From Alkalicoccus luteus (GTDB lineage Bacteria > Bacillota > Bacilli > Bacillales > Salisediminibacteriaceae): DNA of 64,000 bases. The notes under the pieces are model-generated. The model saw nothing but the letters and a program-made list of their open reading frames with translations. It was not told where the DNA came from and made no database searches. The position numbers were made by a program, and so were the translations under genes. The stretch covers positions 1 through 64,000 of the forward strand of contig NZ_JAATHJ010000008.1 in assembly GCF_012034335.1 (NCBI RefSeq), given 5' to 3'. Positions 49,629 to 58,055 of this stretch are shown here, piece after piece (position 1 is the stretch's first letter; each line of letters begins with the position of its first letter).

Positions 49629-50483
49629 ATGACGATGATGTTTGAAGCCCTCTCCCGGGCTTCTTCTTTTTTGGAAGAAGCCGGAGAAGAAACGGAAATT
49701 GCCTCGATTTTACTGCAGCATCATACCGGCTACAGCCGGGCGCGCCTGCTCGCAGAAATGCGCAGCCAGATCGATGAGTCCCTTTTGGAACGGTACATGG
49801 AGGATGTGCGCACGGCCGCATCCGGCGTGCCCGTGCAGCATATCACCGGAAGTGAACAGTTTTACGGCCGTCGTTTTCACGTCAACCCGGATGTGCTGAT
49901 TCCGCGGCCGGAAACAGAGGAGCTCGTGCAGCACATGCTGGAACAGTGCCGGAAGCCGGATGCTTCCATTGTCGATATCGGTACGGGGAGCGGAATCATT
50001 GCCATTACACTGGCACTGGAGCTGCCGGAGTCTTCTGTCACGGCAGTTGATATATCTGAACGGGCGCTTGCGACAGCCGAGCGAAACGCGGCATCGCTTC
50101 AGGCAGACGTCACGTTTCTGCTCGGTGACCTCGTCAGCCCGGTAGCCGGAAGAACGTTTGATGTGCTCGTCTCCAATCCGCCTTACATTCCGGAAGGAGA
50201 CCGGCAGTCTATGAAGCGTAACGTCACCGAGCATGAGCCGGAGGGGGCGCTGTTTGCGGGGGAGGACGGTCTGGTCATATACCGGAAGCTTGCCGCCTCG
50301 CTCCCGGAAATGCTGACAGCAGACGGGATAGCAGCGTTTGAGATTGGCGACGGTCAGGGAGAAGCAGTCGCGTCGCTCATGAAACATGCGCTTCCGGAAG
50401 CGGACGTCACGGTGCTTCGCGACATCAACGATCGGGAGCGAATCATATCTGTCATTCGGCAGCCTGTTCGTATCCGTGGATAA
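49629..50483 (+). CDS. prmC: Release-factor glutamine methyltransferase
   Basis: A 284-residue SAM-dependent enzyme that methylates the GGQ glutamine of release factors. VDIGTGSGIIAI is the SAM motif and NPPYIPE the catalytic NPPY. Several ATG codons are possible; 49629 lies 6 nt after AAGGAG and is preferred to 49623, which touches it. The start is 10 nt after the prfA stop. Its last codons overlap the first DnaA box of the downstream cluster. Confidence 0.92.
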   Translation: MTMMFEALSRASSFLEEAGEETEIASILLQHHTGYSRARLLAEMRSQIDESLLERYMEDVRTAASGVPVQHITGSEQFYGRRFHVNPDVLIPRPETEELVQHMLEQCRKPDASIVDIGTGSGIIAITLALELPESSVTAVDISERALATAERNAASLQADVTFLLGDLVSPVAGRTFDVLVSNPPYIPEGDRQSMKRNVTEHEPEGALFAGEDGLVIYRKLAASLPEMLTADGIAAFEIGDGQGEAVASLMKHALPEADVTVLRDINDRERIISVIRQPVRIRG

Positions 50484-50663
50484 CTTTTCCGGTATTCCAC
50501 AAAGTTATCCACGGAATATGCGGAAGTTATACCCAATTTCTGTGGATAAGTTAAATTTATCCACAGATAAAAGAGACTTGTACGACGAACACAACGTTAA
50601 ATAAATCGAAGGGAGTGGATAACTGATGGATTATCAACACACTGTCCACTGGTCTGTGGATAA
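50475..50663. promoter_or_regulatory. DnaA-box cluster between prmC and ywlC
   Basis: Three perfect boxes (TTATCCACA or its complement at 50541, 50557 and 50655) lie with one-mismatch boxes at 50475, 50505, 50527, 50614 and 50631, in both orientations, within 190 bp. The region spans the end of prmC, the gap and the start of ywlC. Single perfect boxes recur at 50965, 51734 and 52268. I recall that the ywlC locus of B. subtilis is also a stable DnaA-binding site. Confidence 0.75.
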
Positions 50664-51678
50664 TGTTGGGGACAAAGCATTTCAATCGGCAGTCGATGAA
50701 GCGGGCGCCATGCTCCGCGATGGAAAACTCATTGCTTTTCCTACTGAAACGGTCTATGGGCTCGGGGCCGACGCCAGGTCGGATGCGGCAGTCGAAGCGG
50801 TATTTCAAGCCAAGGGACGGCCGGCAGATAACCCGCTGATCGTGCACATTGCAGACGAGCAGGACGCGCTGCTCGCTGCAGCGGCAGTAACGGAAACAGC
50901 GGAAAAACTGATGCAGGCGTTCTGGCCGGGTGCACTCACCATTATTTTGCCGCATAACGGAACGTTATCCACAAAGGTCACAGCCGGATTGCCGACGGTC
51001 GGCATTCGTCTTCCGGATCACCCGGCAGCAAGGGCAGTGATCCGCGCCTCGGGCTGTCCGGTCGCAGCTCCGAGTGCCAATCGATCCGGCAGACCGAGCC
51101 CAACGCGAGCCGTGCACGTGGCGGAAGATTTAGACGGCCGCATCGCCGGCGTTCTCGACGGGGGACCAACCGGAGTCGGCCTGGAATCAACGGTGATCGA
51201 CTGTACGGTGGAGCCGCCGCTCATTTTGCGGCCCGGAGGCGTGACGCAGAAAGAAATAGAAAACGTCATCGGCGCAGTCGGCGTGGATCCGGCGCTTGCC
51301 GGGGACAGCCAGCCGAAATCGCCCGGGATGAAGTACCGCCACTATGCTCCGGAAGCACCGCTTACGCTGCTGGACGGAAGTGCAGCGTTTATGCGAGAAC
51401 AGATCAGTGCAAGCCGTGAACGAGGAGAGCGGGTCGGCGTCATTTTGACGAAGGATCTCGCCGGAGAAAGCGGAGCAGAGCGGGAATATGTGCTCCCGGA
51501 TGGAGATCCGGAAACGGTGGCGCGCGAGCTGTACCATGCACTGCGCACGTTCAAACAAACCGAGGTCGATCAGATTTTTATGCAGGTGATCACAGGAGAA
51601 GATCTCGGTTTTGCGGTAATGAACCGGCTCGTGAAAGCAGCCGGAGGACGGGTTCTCACAGAAAATCGCATGCTTTAA
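50626..51678 (+). CDS. tsaC: L-threonylcarbamoyladenylate synthase (Sua5 type)
   Basis: A 350-residue protein (YwlC) making the TC-AMP intermediate for t6A tRNA modification. The YrdC domain carries FPTETVYGLGADA, PLIVHI and APSANRSGRPSPT; a C-terminal Sua5 domain (from about residue 235) follows the linker KSPGMKYRHYAPEAP. The ATG at 50626 lies within the DnaA-box cluster. Confidence 0.93.
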   Translation: MDYQHTVHWSVDNVGDKAFQSAVDEAGAMLRDGKLIAFPTETVYGLGADARSDAAVEAVFQAKGRPADNPLIVHIADEQDALLAAAAVTETAEKLMQAFWPGALTIILPHNGTLSTKVTAGLPTVGIRLPDHPAARAVIRASGCPVAAPSANRSGRPSPTRAVHVAEDLDGRIAGVLDGGPTGVGLESTVIDCTVEPPLILRPGGVTQKEIENVIGAVGVDPALAGDSQPKSPGMKYRHYAPEAPLTLLDGSAAFMREQISASRERGERVGVILTKDLAGESGAEREYVLPDGDPETVARELYHALRTFKQTEVDQIFMQVITGEDLGFAVMNRLVKAAGGRVLTENRML

Positions 51679-51682
51679 CACG

Positions 51683-51718
51683 AAGCAGCATCCCGAAGCA
51701 CCGGGGTTCTGCTTTTTT
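51683..51718 (+). terminator. Intrinsic terminator after ywlC
   Basis: AAGCAG and TCCCG pair with CGGGG and CTGCTT (two small bulges), followed by a T-run. Confidence 0.75.
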
Positions 51719-51724
51719 GTGCTG

Positions 51725-51771
51725 CTATCCACATGTGGATAACGGCTGAAAACCGGAAAATGTGATAAAAT
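51725..51771 (+). promoter_or_regulatory. ywlE promoter with palindromic DnaA-box pair
   Basis: TGATAAAAT (51763-51771) is an extended -10 element. Immediately upstream of its -35 position a palindrome, CTATCCACA-TGTGGATAA (51725-51742), joins two opposed DnaA boxes, one perfect and one with a single mismatch. Confidence 0.5.
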
Positions 51772-51842
51772 AGAAGAGAGATTTACGACGGACGGCGTCG
51801 GGTATGAGACTAGTATTAAGACAGATTAAAGGAAGTGACAGG

Positions 51843-52508
51843 ATGGAGAGAGTGTTATTTGTCTGCACCGGAAATACGTGCAGAAGCCCGATGGCAGAAG
51901 CCGTATTTATGGAAAAAAGAGAGAATGAAGACATGCAGGCGAAATCAGCCGGTGTGCACGCCATGGACGGCATGCCGATTTCAGAAGGGGCAAAACAGGC
52001 GCTCGCGCGTCACAATCTGATGGAAAGCCATCAGTCGCAGTCGCTGACAGAAGATCTTCTCAGCTGGGCGGACCTCGTGCTGACGATGACAGAGTCGCAC
52101 AAGCAGGTCGTCATCGAGCAGTTCCCGGAGCGGGCGGAGCACGTCTACACGCTGAAAGAGTATGTACTCGACGATCAGGAAGCCCTCGATAAAATCGATG
52201 AGCTGCGCGATCATCTCGCCCAGATCGAAATGAAGCGTGCTGCTTTTGTAGCTGACAATCAGTCGGCTGTGGATAAATACAATCATGAAAAAGCGATGCA
52301 GTCCGATAAGCAGAAGAAGATGGAAGAAGAACTGCTTCAGGCGCTTGAACCGCACCAACGTGCGATCGACCGTCTCGAATGGGATCTGCCGTCGATGGAC
52401 GTCCGCGACCCGTTCGGCGGAGACGAAGCGATTTACAATGCGACGTATGAAGAGATTGAAGAAGCAGTCGATAAACTAATCAAAAAGCTAGCGCAAAAGG
52501 AGACGTGA
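51843..52508 (+). CDS. ywlE: Protein-arginine phosphatase YwlE with coiled insertion
   Basis: A 221-residue enzyme of the low-molecular-weight phosphatase fold that removes phosphate from arginine residues. The P-loop is VCTGNTCRSPMAEA with nucleophile Cys8; Thr9 is the arginine-phosphatase signature. The general-acid Asp is Asp189 in DPFGG. Other bacillar YwlE proteins are about 150 residues; the difference is an in-frame charged helical insertion (residues about 109-186) between LKEYV and DPFGG. ATG at 51843 follows AAGGAAGTGA. Confidence 0.88.
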   Translation: MERVLFVCTGNTCRSPMAEAVFMEKRENEDMQAKSAGVHAMDGMPISEGAKQALARHNLMESHQSQSLTEDLLSWADLVLTMTESHKQVVIEQFPERAEHVYTLKEYVLDDQEALDKIDELRDHLAQIEMKRAAFVADNQSAVDKYNHEKAMQSDKQKKMEEELLQALEPHQRAIDRLEWDLPSMDVRDPFGGDEAIYNATYEEIEEAVDKLIKKLAQKET

Positions 52509-52513
52509 CAAAC

Positions 52514-52954
52514 GTGAAAATTGTAGTTGGATCTGACCACGCAGGATACGCATTGAAGGAACAGCTCGTGCCGGTGATTGAAGAGCTCGGGCATGAAGTG
52601 AAGGATGTCGGCAATCATTCTGCTGATTCCGTAGACTATGCCGATTACGGCATTCCGGCTGCGGAAATGGTCGCCTCCGGAGAAGCGGACCGCGGCATTA
52701 TTATTTGCGGAACGGGAATCGGTATGTCGATTTCGGCGAACAAAGTGAAGGGGATCCGCTGTGCGCTCGTGCACGACTTGTTTTCTGCAAAAGCAACGCG
52801 CGAGCACAATGACACGAACGTACTGGCGATGGGAGAGCGCGTCGTCGGACCAGGGATCGCTCAGGAAATCGTTAAAGTCTGGCTCTCTACGGAATTTGAA
52901 GGCGGCCGCCACGAGCGGCGCGTCGAGAAGATGATGAAATACGAAAACCGTTAG
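52514..52954 (+). CDS. rpiB: Ribose-5-phosphate isomerase B
   Basis: A 146-residue isomerase of ribose and ribulose 5-phosphates. GSDHAGYALKE is the N-terminal loop, and IICGTGIGMSISANKVKGIRCA carries the catalytic Cys. The GTG at 52514 sits about 10 nt after AAAGGAG; the GTG at 52505 overlaps the ywlE stop and is too near the ribosome site. Confidence 0.9.
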   Translation: MKIVVGSDHAGYALKEQLVPVIEELGHEVKDVGNHSADSVDYADYGIPAAEMVASGEADRGIIICGTGIGMSISANKVKGIRCALVHDLFSAKATREHNDTNVLAMGERVVGPGIAQEIVKVWLSTEFEGGRHERRVEKMMKYENR

Positions 52955-52967
52955 GAGGGGATCGGCC

Positions 52968-53507
52968 GTGGAAGAAAAGCTGAAGCATGACGTCACGCTG
53001 GCACTGGAAGAACTGCAACAGCAGGCAGAGCTTAAGCCCGGCCAGCTGCTGGTCGTTGGAACGAGTACGAGTGAAGTGCGCGGAAAAAAGATTGGCAAAG
53101 CTGGAACAACAGACGTAGCGCGTGAGCTGTGGGACGCTTTTTCGGCATTTCAGACAAAGTACGGCGTTCACCTCGTGTTTCAAGGCTGCGAGCACATCAA
53201 CCGTGCTCTCACACTCGAAGCAGAGGCAGCGGAGCGGTACCGCCTCGATCCGGTTACTGTCGTTCCGGTACCCGAAGCAGGCGGCTCCATGGCCGCCCTT
53301 GCGTATGAGAAGATGAAGGAACCGGTCGTCGTCGAAGGAGTCCGCGCTCACGCAGGCATCGATATAGGCGATACGTTTATCGGTATGCATTTAAAGGAAG
53401 TTGCCGTGCCGGTGCGCACCTCGGTAACCTCGATCGGGGAAGCCCACGTCACGTTTGCGCGCACCCGCCCGAAGCTGATTGGCGGGGCACGCGCCTCTTA
53501 TCAATAA
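52968..53507 (+). CDS. ywlG: TIGR01440/UPF0340 family protein YwlG
   Basis: A 179-residue protein of unknown function; GTSTSEVRGKKIGKAGT and FQGCEHINRALT are the conserved blocks. It starts with GTG at 52968, 4 nt after AGGAGGGG plus spacer. It closes the ywlC-ywlE-rpiB-ywlG run seen across bacilli. Confidence 0.88.
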   Translation: MEEKLKHDVTLALEELQQQAELKPGQLLVVGTSTSEVRGKKIGKAGTTDVARELWDAFSAFQTKYGVHLVFQGCEHINRALTLEAEAAERYRLDPVTVVPVPEAGGSMAALAYEKMKEPVVVEGVRAHAGIDIGDTFIGMHLKEVAVPVRTSVTSIGEAHVTFARTRPKLIGGARASYQ

Positions 53508-53512
53508 GCAGC

Positions 53513-53550
53513 ACCCCCTCAAGTGAAAACGACTTGAGGGGGTTTGTTTT
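53513..53550 (+). terminator. Intrinsic terminator after ywlG
   Basis: A perfect 12-bp stem ACCCCCTCAAGT/ACTTGAGGGGGT followed by TTGTTTT. Confidence 0.92.
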
Positions 53551-53709
53551 ATGCCTGAAAACAATCGCAATCATACTGTTAATTCTAAATAAGAACATAC
53601 GTTCCTGTTTGCGGATGCAAAACGACGATGCACATTTTTTAGCTGTGCGGTAGAATAAGGAAATAAACGACTATTTCCCGGGAAATGATGACGGGGAGAG
53701 GAGAACGTT

Positions 53710-54681
53710 ATGGCTGAGCTTCACTTTATTCCACGTGCCGGTGCAGGACGAAGGCTGCCGGAGCTGACGGTTCCGCTGCAAAACGGAGCGATCACCGCCT
53801 GCCACGCCGCAAGCGAACATCAGCTGGAGCTGATTCAGGCAATCGTGTCGAAAGAAGCAGTGTTAAACGAGAGAGAATCCGAGATACCTGCCGGAAAAAC
53901 GTCGCTTATGCTGCGTGAGGAAGGGCTGTACCCGAAGCTCACGGTAAAAGATCAGCTCACCTTCTATAAACGGCTGCATCAGTCCGATCTCCCAGTGAAA
54001 GCAGCAGCTGAAGCAATGCAGCTGCTCGACTGCTACCGGGAACGAATTGACCGGCTTTCCTATTCCGTACAGCGCCGCATTTGTGCGTCGAAAATGCTGT
54101 TTCAGCAGGCTTCGGTCTATATTATAGAAGAAATGGAGCAAAACGTAGATACGGAATCTAGAAAAATCATCCGCGCGCAGCTGCGAAAGCTGGCCGATAG
54201 CGGGAGTGCGGTGCTGCTGCTCACTTCTGTCATGGAAAGTGCCGTTACCGCGGCGGATACGATTTACAGGCTGAATGAACTGGAATTGAAAGAAGTACCG
54301 ATCGATACCGGCGATCAGGAGAGTGACGACCCTGCAGAGGAAGTCCGCTTCTCTAAAATTCCGGCAAAGCTCGAGGATAAGATGGTTTTGTTTGATCCGC
54401 CGGAAATTGACTATATCGAAAGCCGGGACAGCCGCTCGTACATATGCATTAATAACGAAGCCTATCCGTGCGCCTATACCCTGCAGGAACTCGAGGAAAA
54501 ACTTAAGTCATTCGGCTTTTTCCGCTGCCACCGTTCCTACATCGTGAACCTGCAGAAAGTCCGAGAAGTGATCACGTGGACGCGCAACAGCTACAGTCTG
54601 CAGCTCGCGAACAAAGTGAAAACGGAAGTGCCGCTTTCCAAGCAGAAACTCGACGAACTGCGCGCGGTTTTCGGCCTGTGA
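53710..54681 (+). CDS. LytTR regulator with degenerate ABC-ATPase-like N-domain
   Basis: A 323-residue protein. Residues about 1-210 follow the order of an ABC ATPase: an LYPKLTVKDQLTFYKRL segment (as in LYxxLTVxENL), LSYSVQRRICASKMLF in place of LSGGQ, and VYIIEEMEQ in place of LLFLDEPT. The Walker A lysine loop is absent, so nucleotide hydrolysis is unlikely. Residues about 225-323 are a LytTR DNA-binding domain (FFRCHRSYIVNLQKV). It precedes a genuine ABC exporter gene pair and probably regulates it. Confidence 0.8.
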   Translation: MAELHFIPRAGAGRRLPELTVPLQNGAITACHAASEHQLELIQAIVSKEAVLNERESEIPAGKTSLMLREEGLYPKLTVKDQLTFYKRLHQSDLPVKAAAEAMQLLDCYRERIDRLSYSVQRRICASKMLFQQASVYIIEEMEQNVDTESRKIIRAQLRKLADSGSAVLLLTSVMESAVTAADTIYRLNELELKEVPIDTGDQESDDPAEEVRFSKIPAKLEDKMVLFDPPEIDYIESRDSRSYICINNEAYPCAYTLQELEEKLKSFGFFRCHRSYIVNLQKVREVITWTRNSYSLQLANKVKTEVPLSKQKLDELRAVFGL

Positions 54682-54702
54682 TTTGCTCATGTCAGCCTGC
54701 GG

Positions 54703-54725
54703 GCTGCTCTGTTCAGCGGCTTTTT
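54703..54725 (+). terminator. Possible terminator between the LytTR gene and the ABC genes
   Basis: GCTGCT pairs with AGCGGC (one G-U) around CTGTTC, followed by five T. Short stem, so partial termination or none is possible. Confidence 0.45.
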
Positions 54726-54787
54726 ACTGCAGCAGCACCGCTTTCCTTTTACGCTGAAAGCATCAACCAGCCAAGGAGGAAATGCAC

Positions 54788-55639
54788 ATGAGTATCATTT
54801 ACATGCATCAGGTCAGCAAATACTTCGGGCAGGAAAAAGCGCTCGACGGACTGGATGTAGAGATTGGAAGCGGTGAAATTTACGGCTTTCTCGGACCGAG
54901 CGGAGCCGGAAAGACGACGACCATTCATCTGTTAACTGGACAAATGCCAATTACGGACGGGGAAGCAGAAGTATTCGGAAAGCCGGCGCTGCAAATGAAG
55001 CGGCGGGAAAATTTACAGCGGATCGGAATCATGACGGAGGCGAGCGGTCTCTACCAGCGGCTGACGGTGCAGGAAAACCTGGCGCTGTTTGCAAAGCTGT
55101 ACGGCGTCAAACAGCCAAAAAAGCGGATCGATGAGGTGCTGGAGCTGACTGGAATGCAGGGGGATCATAAGAAGCTGGCCTCCAAGCTTTCGAAAGGCAT
55201 GACGCAGCGGGTGCTGTTTGCACGAGCTGTGCTGCACGAACCGGAGCTGTTGTTTCTCGATGAACCGACTGCGGCGCTCGACCCCGCAAGCTCAAGCCGG
55301 ATTCACCGCGGACTGAAGGAAATGAGGGAGCGAGGAACGACGATCTTTTTAACGACGCACGACATGCAGGAAGCGGAAACGCTCTGCGACCGTGTTGCCT
55401 TTCTGGATGACGGACGGGTGCAGCTGAGCGACAAGCCGAAGCTGCTTCGTCAGGCGTACGCCGATGGCACGATCTCTGTCGAACTGAAGGACGGCTCGGC
55501 TTACAGCCTGCAGCAGACGAAGGATGATGCGGCAAAGCTTGCCGACTGGATCGGCAGCGGCCGGGTGGCTGAAGTAAAAACGAATCTGCCCACGCTCGGA
55601 GACATTTTTATTCAAACAACGGGGAGGGAGCTCGTATGA
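54788..55639 (+). CDS. ABC transporter ATP-binding protein
   Basis: A 283-residue ABC ATPase with Walker A GPSGAGKTTTI, signature LSKGMTQRV, Walker B LLFLDEPTAALD and the switch His in TTHDMQEAE. The ATG at 54788 is 7 nt after AAGGAGGA; the ATG at 54782 is too close. It overlaps the permease gene by 4 nt. Such two-gene ABC-2 systems usually export peptides, antibiotics or lipids. Confidence 0.9.
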   Translation: MSIIYMHQVSKYFGQEKALDGLDVEIGSGEIYGFLGPSGAGKTTTIHLLTGQMPITDGEAEVFGKPALQMKRRENLQRIGIMTEASGLYQRLTVQENLALFAKLYGVKQPKKRIDEVLELTGMQGDHKKLASKLSKGMTQRVLFARAVLHEPELLFLDEPTAALDPASSSRIHRGLKEMRERGTTIFLTTHDMQEAETLCDRVAFLDDGRVQLSDKPKLLRQAYADGTISVELKDGSAYSLQQTKDDAAKLADWIGSGRVAEVKTNLPTLGDIFIQTTGRELV

Positions 55640-56346
55640 ATTTTTCCATCGTCAGAACCTACTCCATCGCTGCAAAGGACATGAAGGAGCTCTCCAAGAA
55701 CATGTTCGTGCTGACAACAGCCGTGATGCCATTTCTCTTTGCCCTCATGTTTGGACGCCAGGACGATATTCCCCTTGTCGTGCATTACCTCGTCATTAAC
55801 CTGACGTTTGCTTCGGTCACCTGCTTTGTTCAGACGGCGCTGATCGCCGAAGAAAAAGAAAAGAAGACGCTGCGTTCTCTCATGCTTTCGCCTGCGACGT
55901 CCACGGAGATTTTAACGGGAAAAAGCGCGGTAGCTGCCGCATTGACTGCGGCCACGCTCGTCATCTGTATGCAGATCACCGGCTATGTGCCGGAAGGAGT
56001 GTACGTGTACGCCGGTCTTGCGATTTCACTCGTGTTCTATTTAATGGTCGGTCTGCTGCTCGGCCTGCTCGCCCGGACGCTCGTGGAAGCATCCGTCCTG
56101 ATTCTGCCGGTTATTTTCATCCTCGGAATGGGCGGCTTGTTCATCGAGTTTTTCCAACAGTATGACATCGCCGCCTGGCTGGAATACTTACCGAACTTTC
56201 AGCTGGAATACATTGCGGCCGCCGTCGGCCGGGGAGGCGGCCTCGCTGACGTATCCGGATACCTGCTTGTCATTACGGGTTGGACTGTTGCAGCAGCTGT
56301 ACTGACGGTCGCTGTCTACCGGAAGCGGACATTCATCGAGGAGTAG
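55636..56346 (+). CDS. ABC-2-type transporter permease
   Basis: A 236-residue protein with six hydrophobic helices and the ABC-2 permease pattern (TALIAEEKEKKTLRSLMLSP preceding the core helices). It overlaps the ATPase by 4 nt and completes an exporter. Substrate unknown. Confidence 0.87.
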   Translation: MNFSIVRTYSIAAKDMKELSKNMFVLTTAVMPFLFALMFGRQDDIPLVVHYLVINLTFASVTCFVQTALIAEEKEKKTLRSLMLSPATSTEILTGKSAVAAALTAATLVICMQITGYVPEGVYVYAGLAISLVFYLMVGLLLGLLARTLVEASVLILPVIFILGMGGLFIEFFQQYDIAAWLEYLPNFQLEYIAAAVGRGGGLADVSGYLLVITGWTVAAAVLTVAVYRKRTFIEE

Positions 56347-56369
56347 ACAAAAAACGAATGTTTGAGTTA

Positions 56370-56407
56370 GAAGAGCGAATAGACATCCGTCTTTTCGCTT
56401 CTTTTTT
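56370..56407 (+). terminator. Intrinsic terminator after the ABC permease
   Basis: GAAGAGCGAA pairs with TTCGCTTC with an inner GAC/GTC pairing, followed by six T. Confidence 0.7.
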
Positions 56408-56491
56408 GCGTGTGATATCACCTGAGAAGCGATATTTTTGCGGAAAAACAGAATGAAAGCGTGTTCATTTGTCCGACGAGTGTAAATTCCT

Positions 56492-56520
56492 TTGCTTATT
56501 TCAGTTGCAGGCGTTAAAAT
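56492..56520 (+). promoter_or_regulatory. SigA promoter of glyA
   Basis: TTGCTT, a 17-nt spacer and TAAAAT. The spacer contains GCTTATTTCAGTTGCAG (56494-56510), which matches 46414-46430 at 16 of 17 positions; its meaning is unknown. Confidence 0.55.
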
Positions 56521-56571
56521 GAAGGGCAGTATGAAGCTAATTACGAAGAGCTTAGGGAGGGTCCATGTATA

Positions 56572-57837
56572 ATGACAACGATTGATAAGCAGGCACTTAG
56601 TCATGTAAAGGCACAGGACGCGGAACTTTTTGAGGCAATGGAGCTGGAATTGAAGCGTCAGCGCGATAACATCGAGCTGATCGCATCCGAGAACTTTGTA
56701 TCACGTGCAGTGATGGAGGCGCAGGGATCTGTGCTGACTAACAAATATGCAGAAGGATATCCGGCAAAGCGCTACTACGGCGGCTGTGAGCACGTGGATA
56801 CGGTGGAGAACATCGCACGCGACCGCGCCAAGCAGCTGTTTGGTGCAGAATACGCCAACGTGCAGCCGCACTCCGGTGCCCAGGCGAACATGGCTGTTTA
56901 CTTTGCCTTTCTTGAGCACGGCGACAAAGTGCTCGGCATGGACCTGAACCACGGCGGACACTTGACGCACGGCAGCCCGGTTAACTTCAGTGGAAAGCAG
57001 TATGAGTTTGTCGGCTACGGCGTCGAGCCGGACACCGGTAAAATCAACTACGATACGGTGCGCGAGCTGGCGAAAGAGCACAAGCCGAAGATGATCGTTG
57101 CCGGTGCAAGCGCCTATCCGCGTGAAATTGACTTCAGCGTGTTTAAAGAAATCGCAGACGAAGTCGATGCTTACCTGATGGTCGACATGGCCCACATCGC
57201 AGGACTTGTGGCAACTGGTGACCACATGAACCCGGTGCCGTATGCGGACTTTGTGACGACGACAACGCACAAAACCCTTCGCGGACCCCGAGGCGGCATG
57301 ATTCTTGCGAAAGAAGAGTACGGCAAGAAGCTCGATAAAGCGATTTTCCCTGGACTGCAGGGCGGACCGCTCATGCACGTGATCAGCGCGAAGGCTGTCG
57401 CATTCGGGGAAGCGCTTCGTGATGACTTTAAAACGTATTCCCAGCAAGTGAAGAAAAACGCGGTGGCACTAGGCAAAGCGCTCACGGACAACGGGATTGA
57501 TCTCGTTTCCGGAGGCACTGACAACCACCTTGTCCTGCTCGATCTGCGCAGCTTGAACCTGACAGGAAAAGTAGCAGAAAAAGCACTTGATGAAGTCGCG
57601 GTAACGACTAACAAAAACGCAATTCCATTCGATCCGGAGAGCCCGTTTGTCACAAGCGGTATTCGAATCGGTACTGCAGCGGTTACCTCCCGTGGCTTCA
57701 AAGAGCAGGAGCTGACAGAAGTGGGCGAAATCATCGCTTCTGTACTGAAGGATCCGGAAAACGAAGCAGTGCTCAAGGACGCACGCAGCCGCGTGGCGAA
57801 GCTGACTGCTGCCTTCCCAATGTACGAAGACGAATAG
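56572..57837 (+). CDS. glyA: Serine hydroxymethyltransferase
   Basis: A 421-residue PLP enzyme converting serine and tetrahydrofolate to glycine and methylene-THF. The PLP lysine is in [29 protein letters not shown] is the N-terminal active-site loop. AGGGAGGG lies 12 nt before the ATG. Order ywlG..glyA-upp-atp is as in B. subtilis apart from the inserted LytTR/ABC unit. Confidence 0.96.
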   Translation: MTTIDKQALSHVKAQDAELFEAMELELKRQRDNIELIASENFVSRAVMEAQGSVLTNKYAEGYPAKRYYGGCEHVDTVENIARDRAKQLFGAEYANVQPHSGAQANMAVYFAFLEHGDKVLGMDLNHGGHLTHGSPVNFSGKQYEFVGYGVEPDTGKINYDTVRELAKEHKPKMIVAGASAYPREIDFSVFKEIADEVDAYLMVDMAHIAGLVATGDHMNPVPYADFVTTTTHKTLRGPRGGMILAKEEYGKKLDKAIFPGLQGGPLMHVISAKAVAFGEALRDDFKTYSQQVKKNAVALGKALTDNGIDLVSGGTDNHLVLLDLRSLNLTGKVAEKALDEVAVTTNKNAIPFDPESPFVTSGIRIGTAAVTSRGFKEQELTEVGEIIASVLKDPENEAVLKDARSRVAKLTAAFPMYEDE

Positions 57838-57854
57838 GCGCGAAGCCCTGTTTT

Positions 57855-57891
57855 GGGGCTGTCCATCCATTGCGGAGGGCGGCCCCTTTTT
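57855..57891 (+). terminator. Intrinsic terminator after glyA
   Basis: GGGGC and TCC pair with GGA and GCCCC around an open loop, followed by TTTTT. Confidence 0.65.
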
Positions 57892-58055
57892 GCGGGCAGA
57901 AAGAGAAAAAACGGCTTCGGGCGCGCTGCGTAAAGCATAATGATCTGGCGTGCCTGCGTCGTCCTGCCATTCCTGCCGGCTAAATCCCGTCTTGCAGAGA
58001 GGGGCCTGGTACGGTAGAATACGCAAAGGAAACGAAGCTGAGGAGCGTGATAGTG

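Noticed and set aside
51804-51842. Upstream start for ywlE adding 13 residues
   Set aside because: The ATG at 51843 gives the usual start just before the P-loop and has AAGGAAGTGA upstream.
53571-53609. LytTR binding repeats upstream of the LytTR gene
   Set aside because: GTT-containing words lie 23 nt apart but match the LytTR site consensus poorly, so they are not listed.
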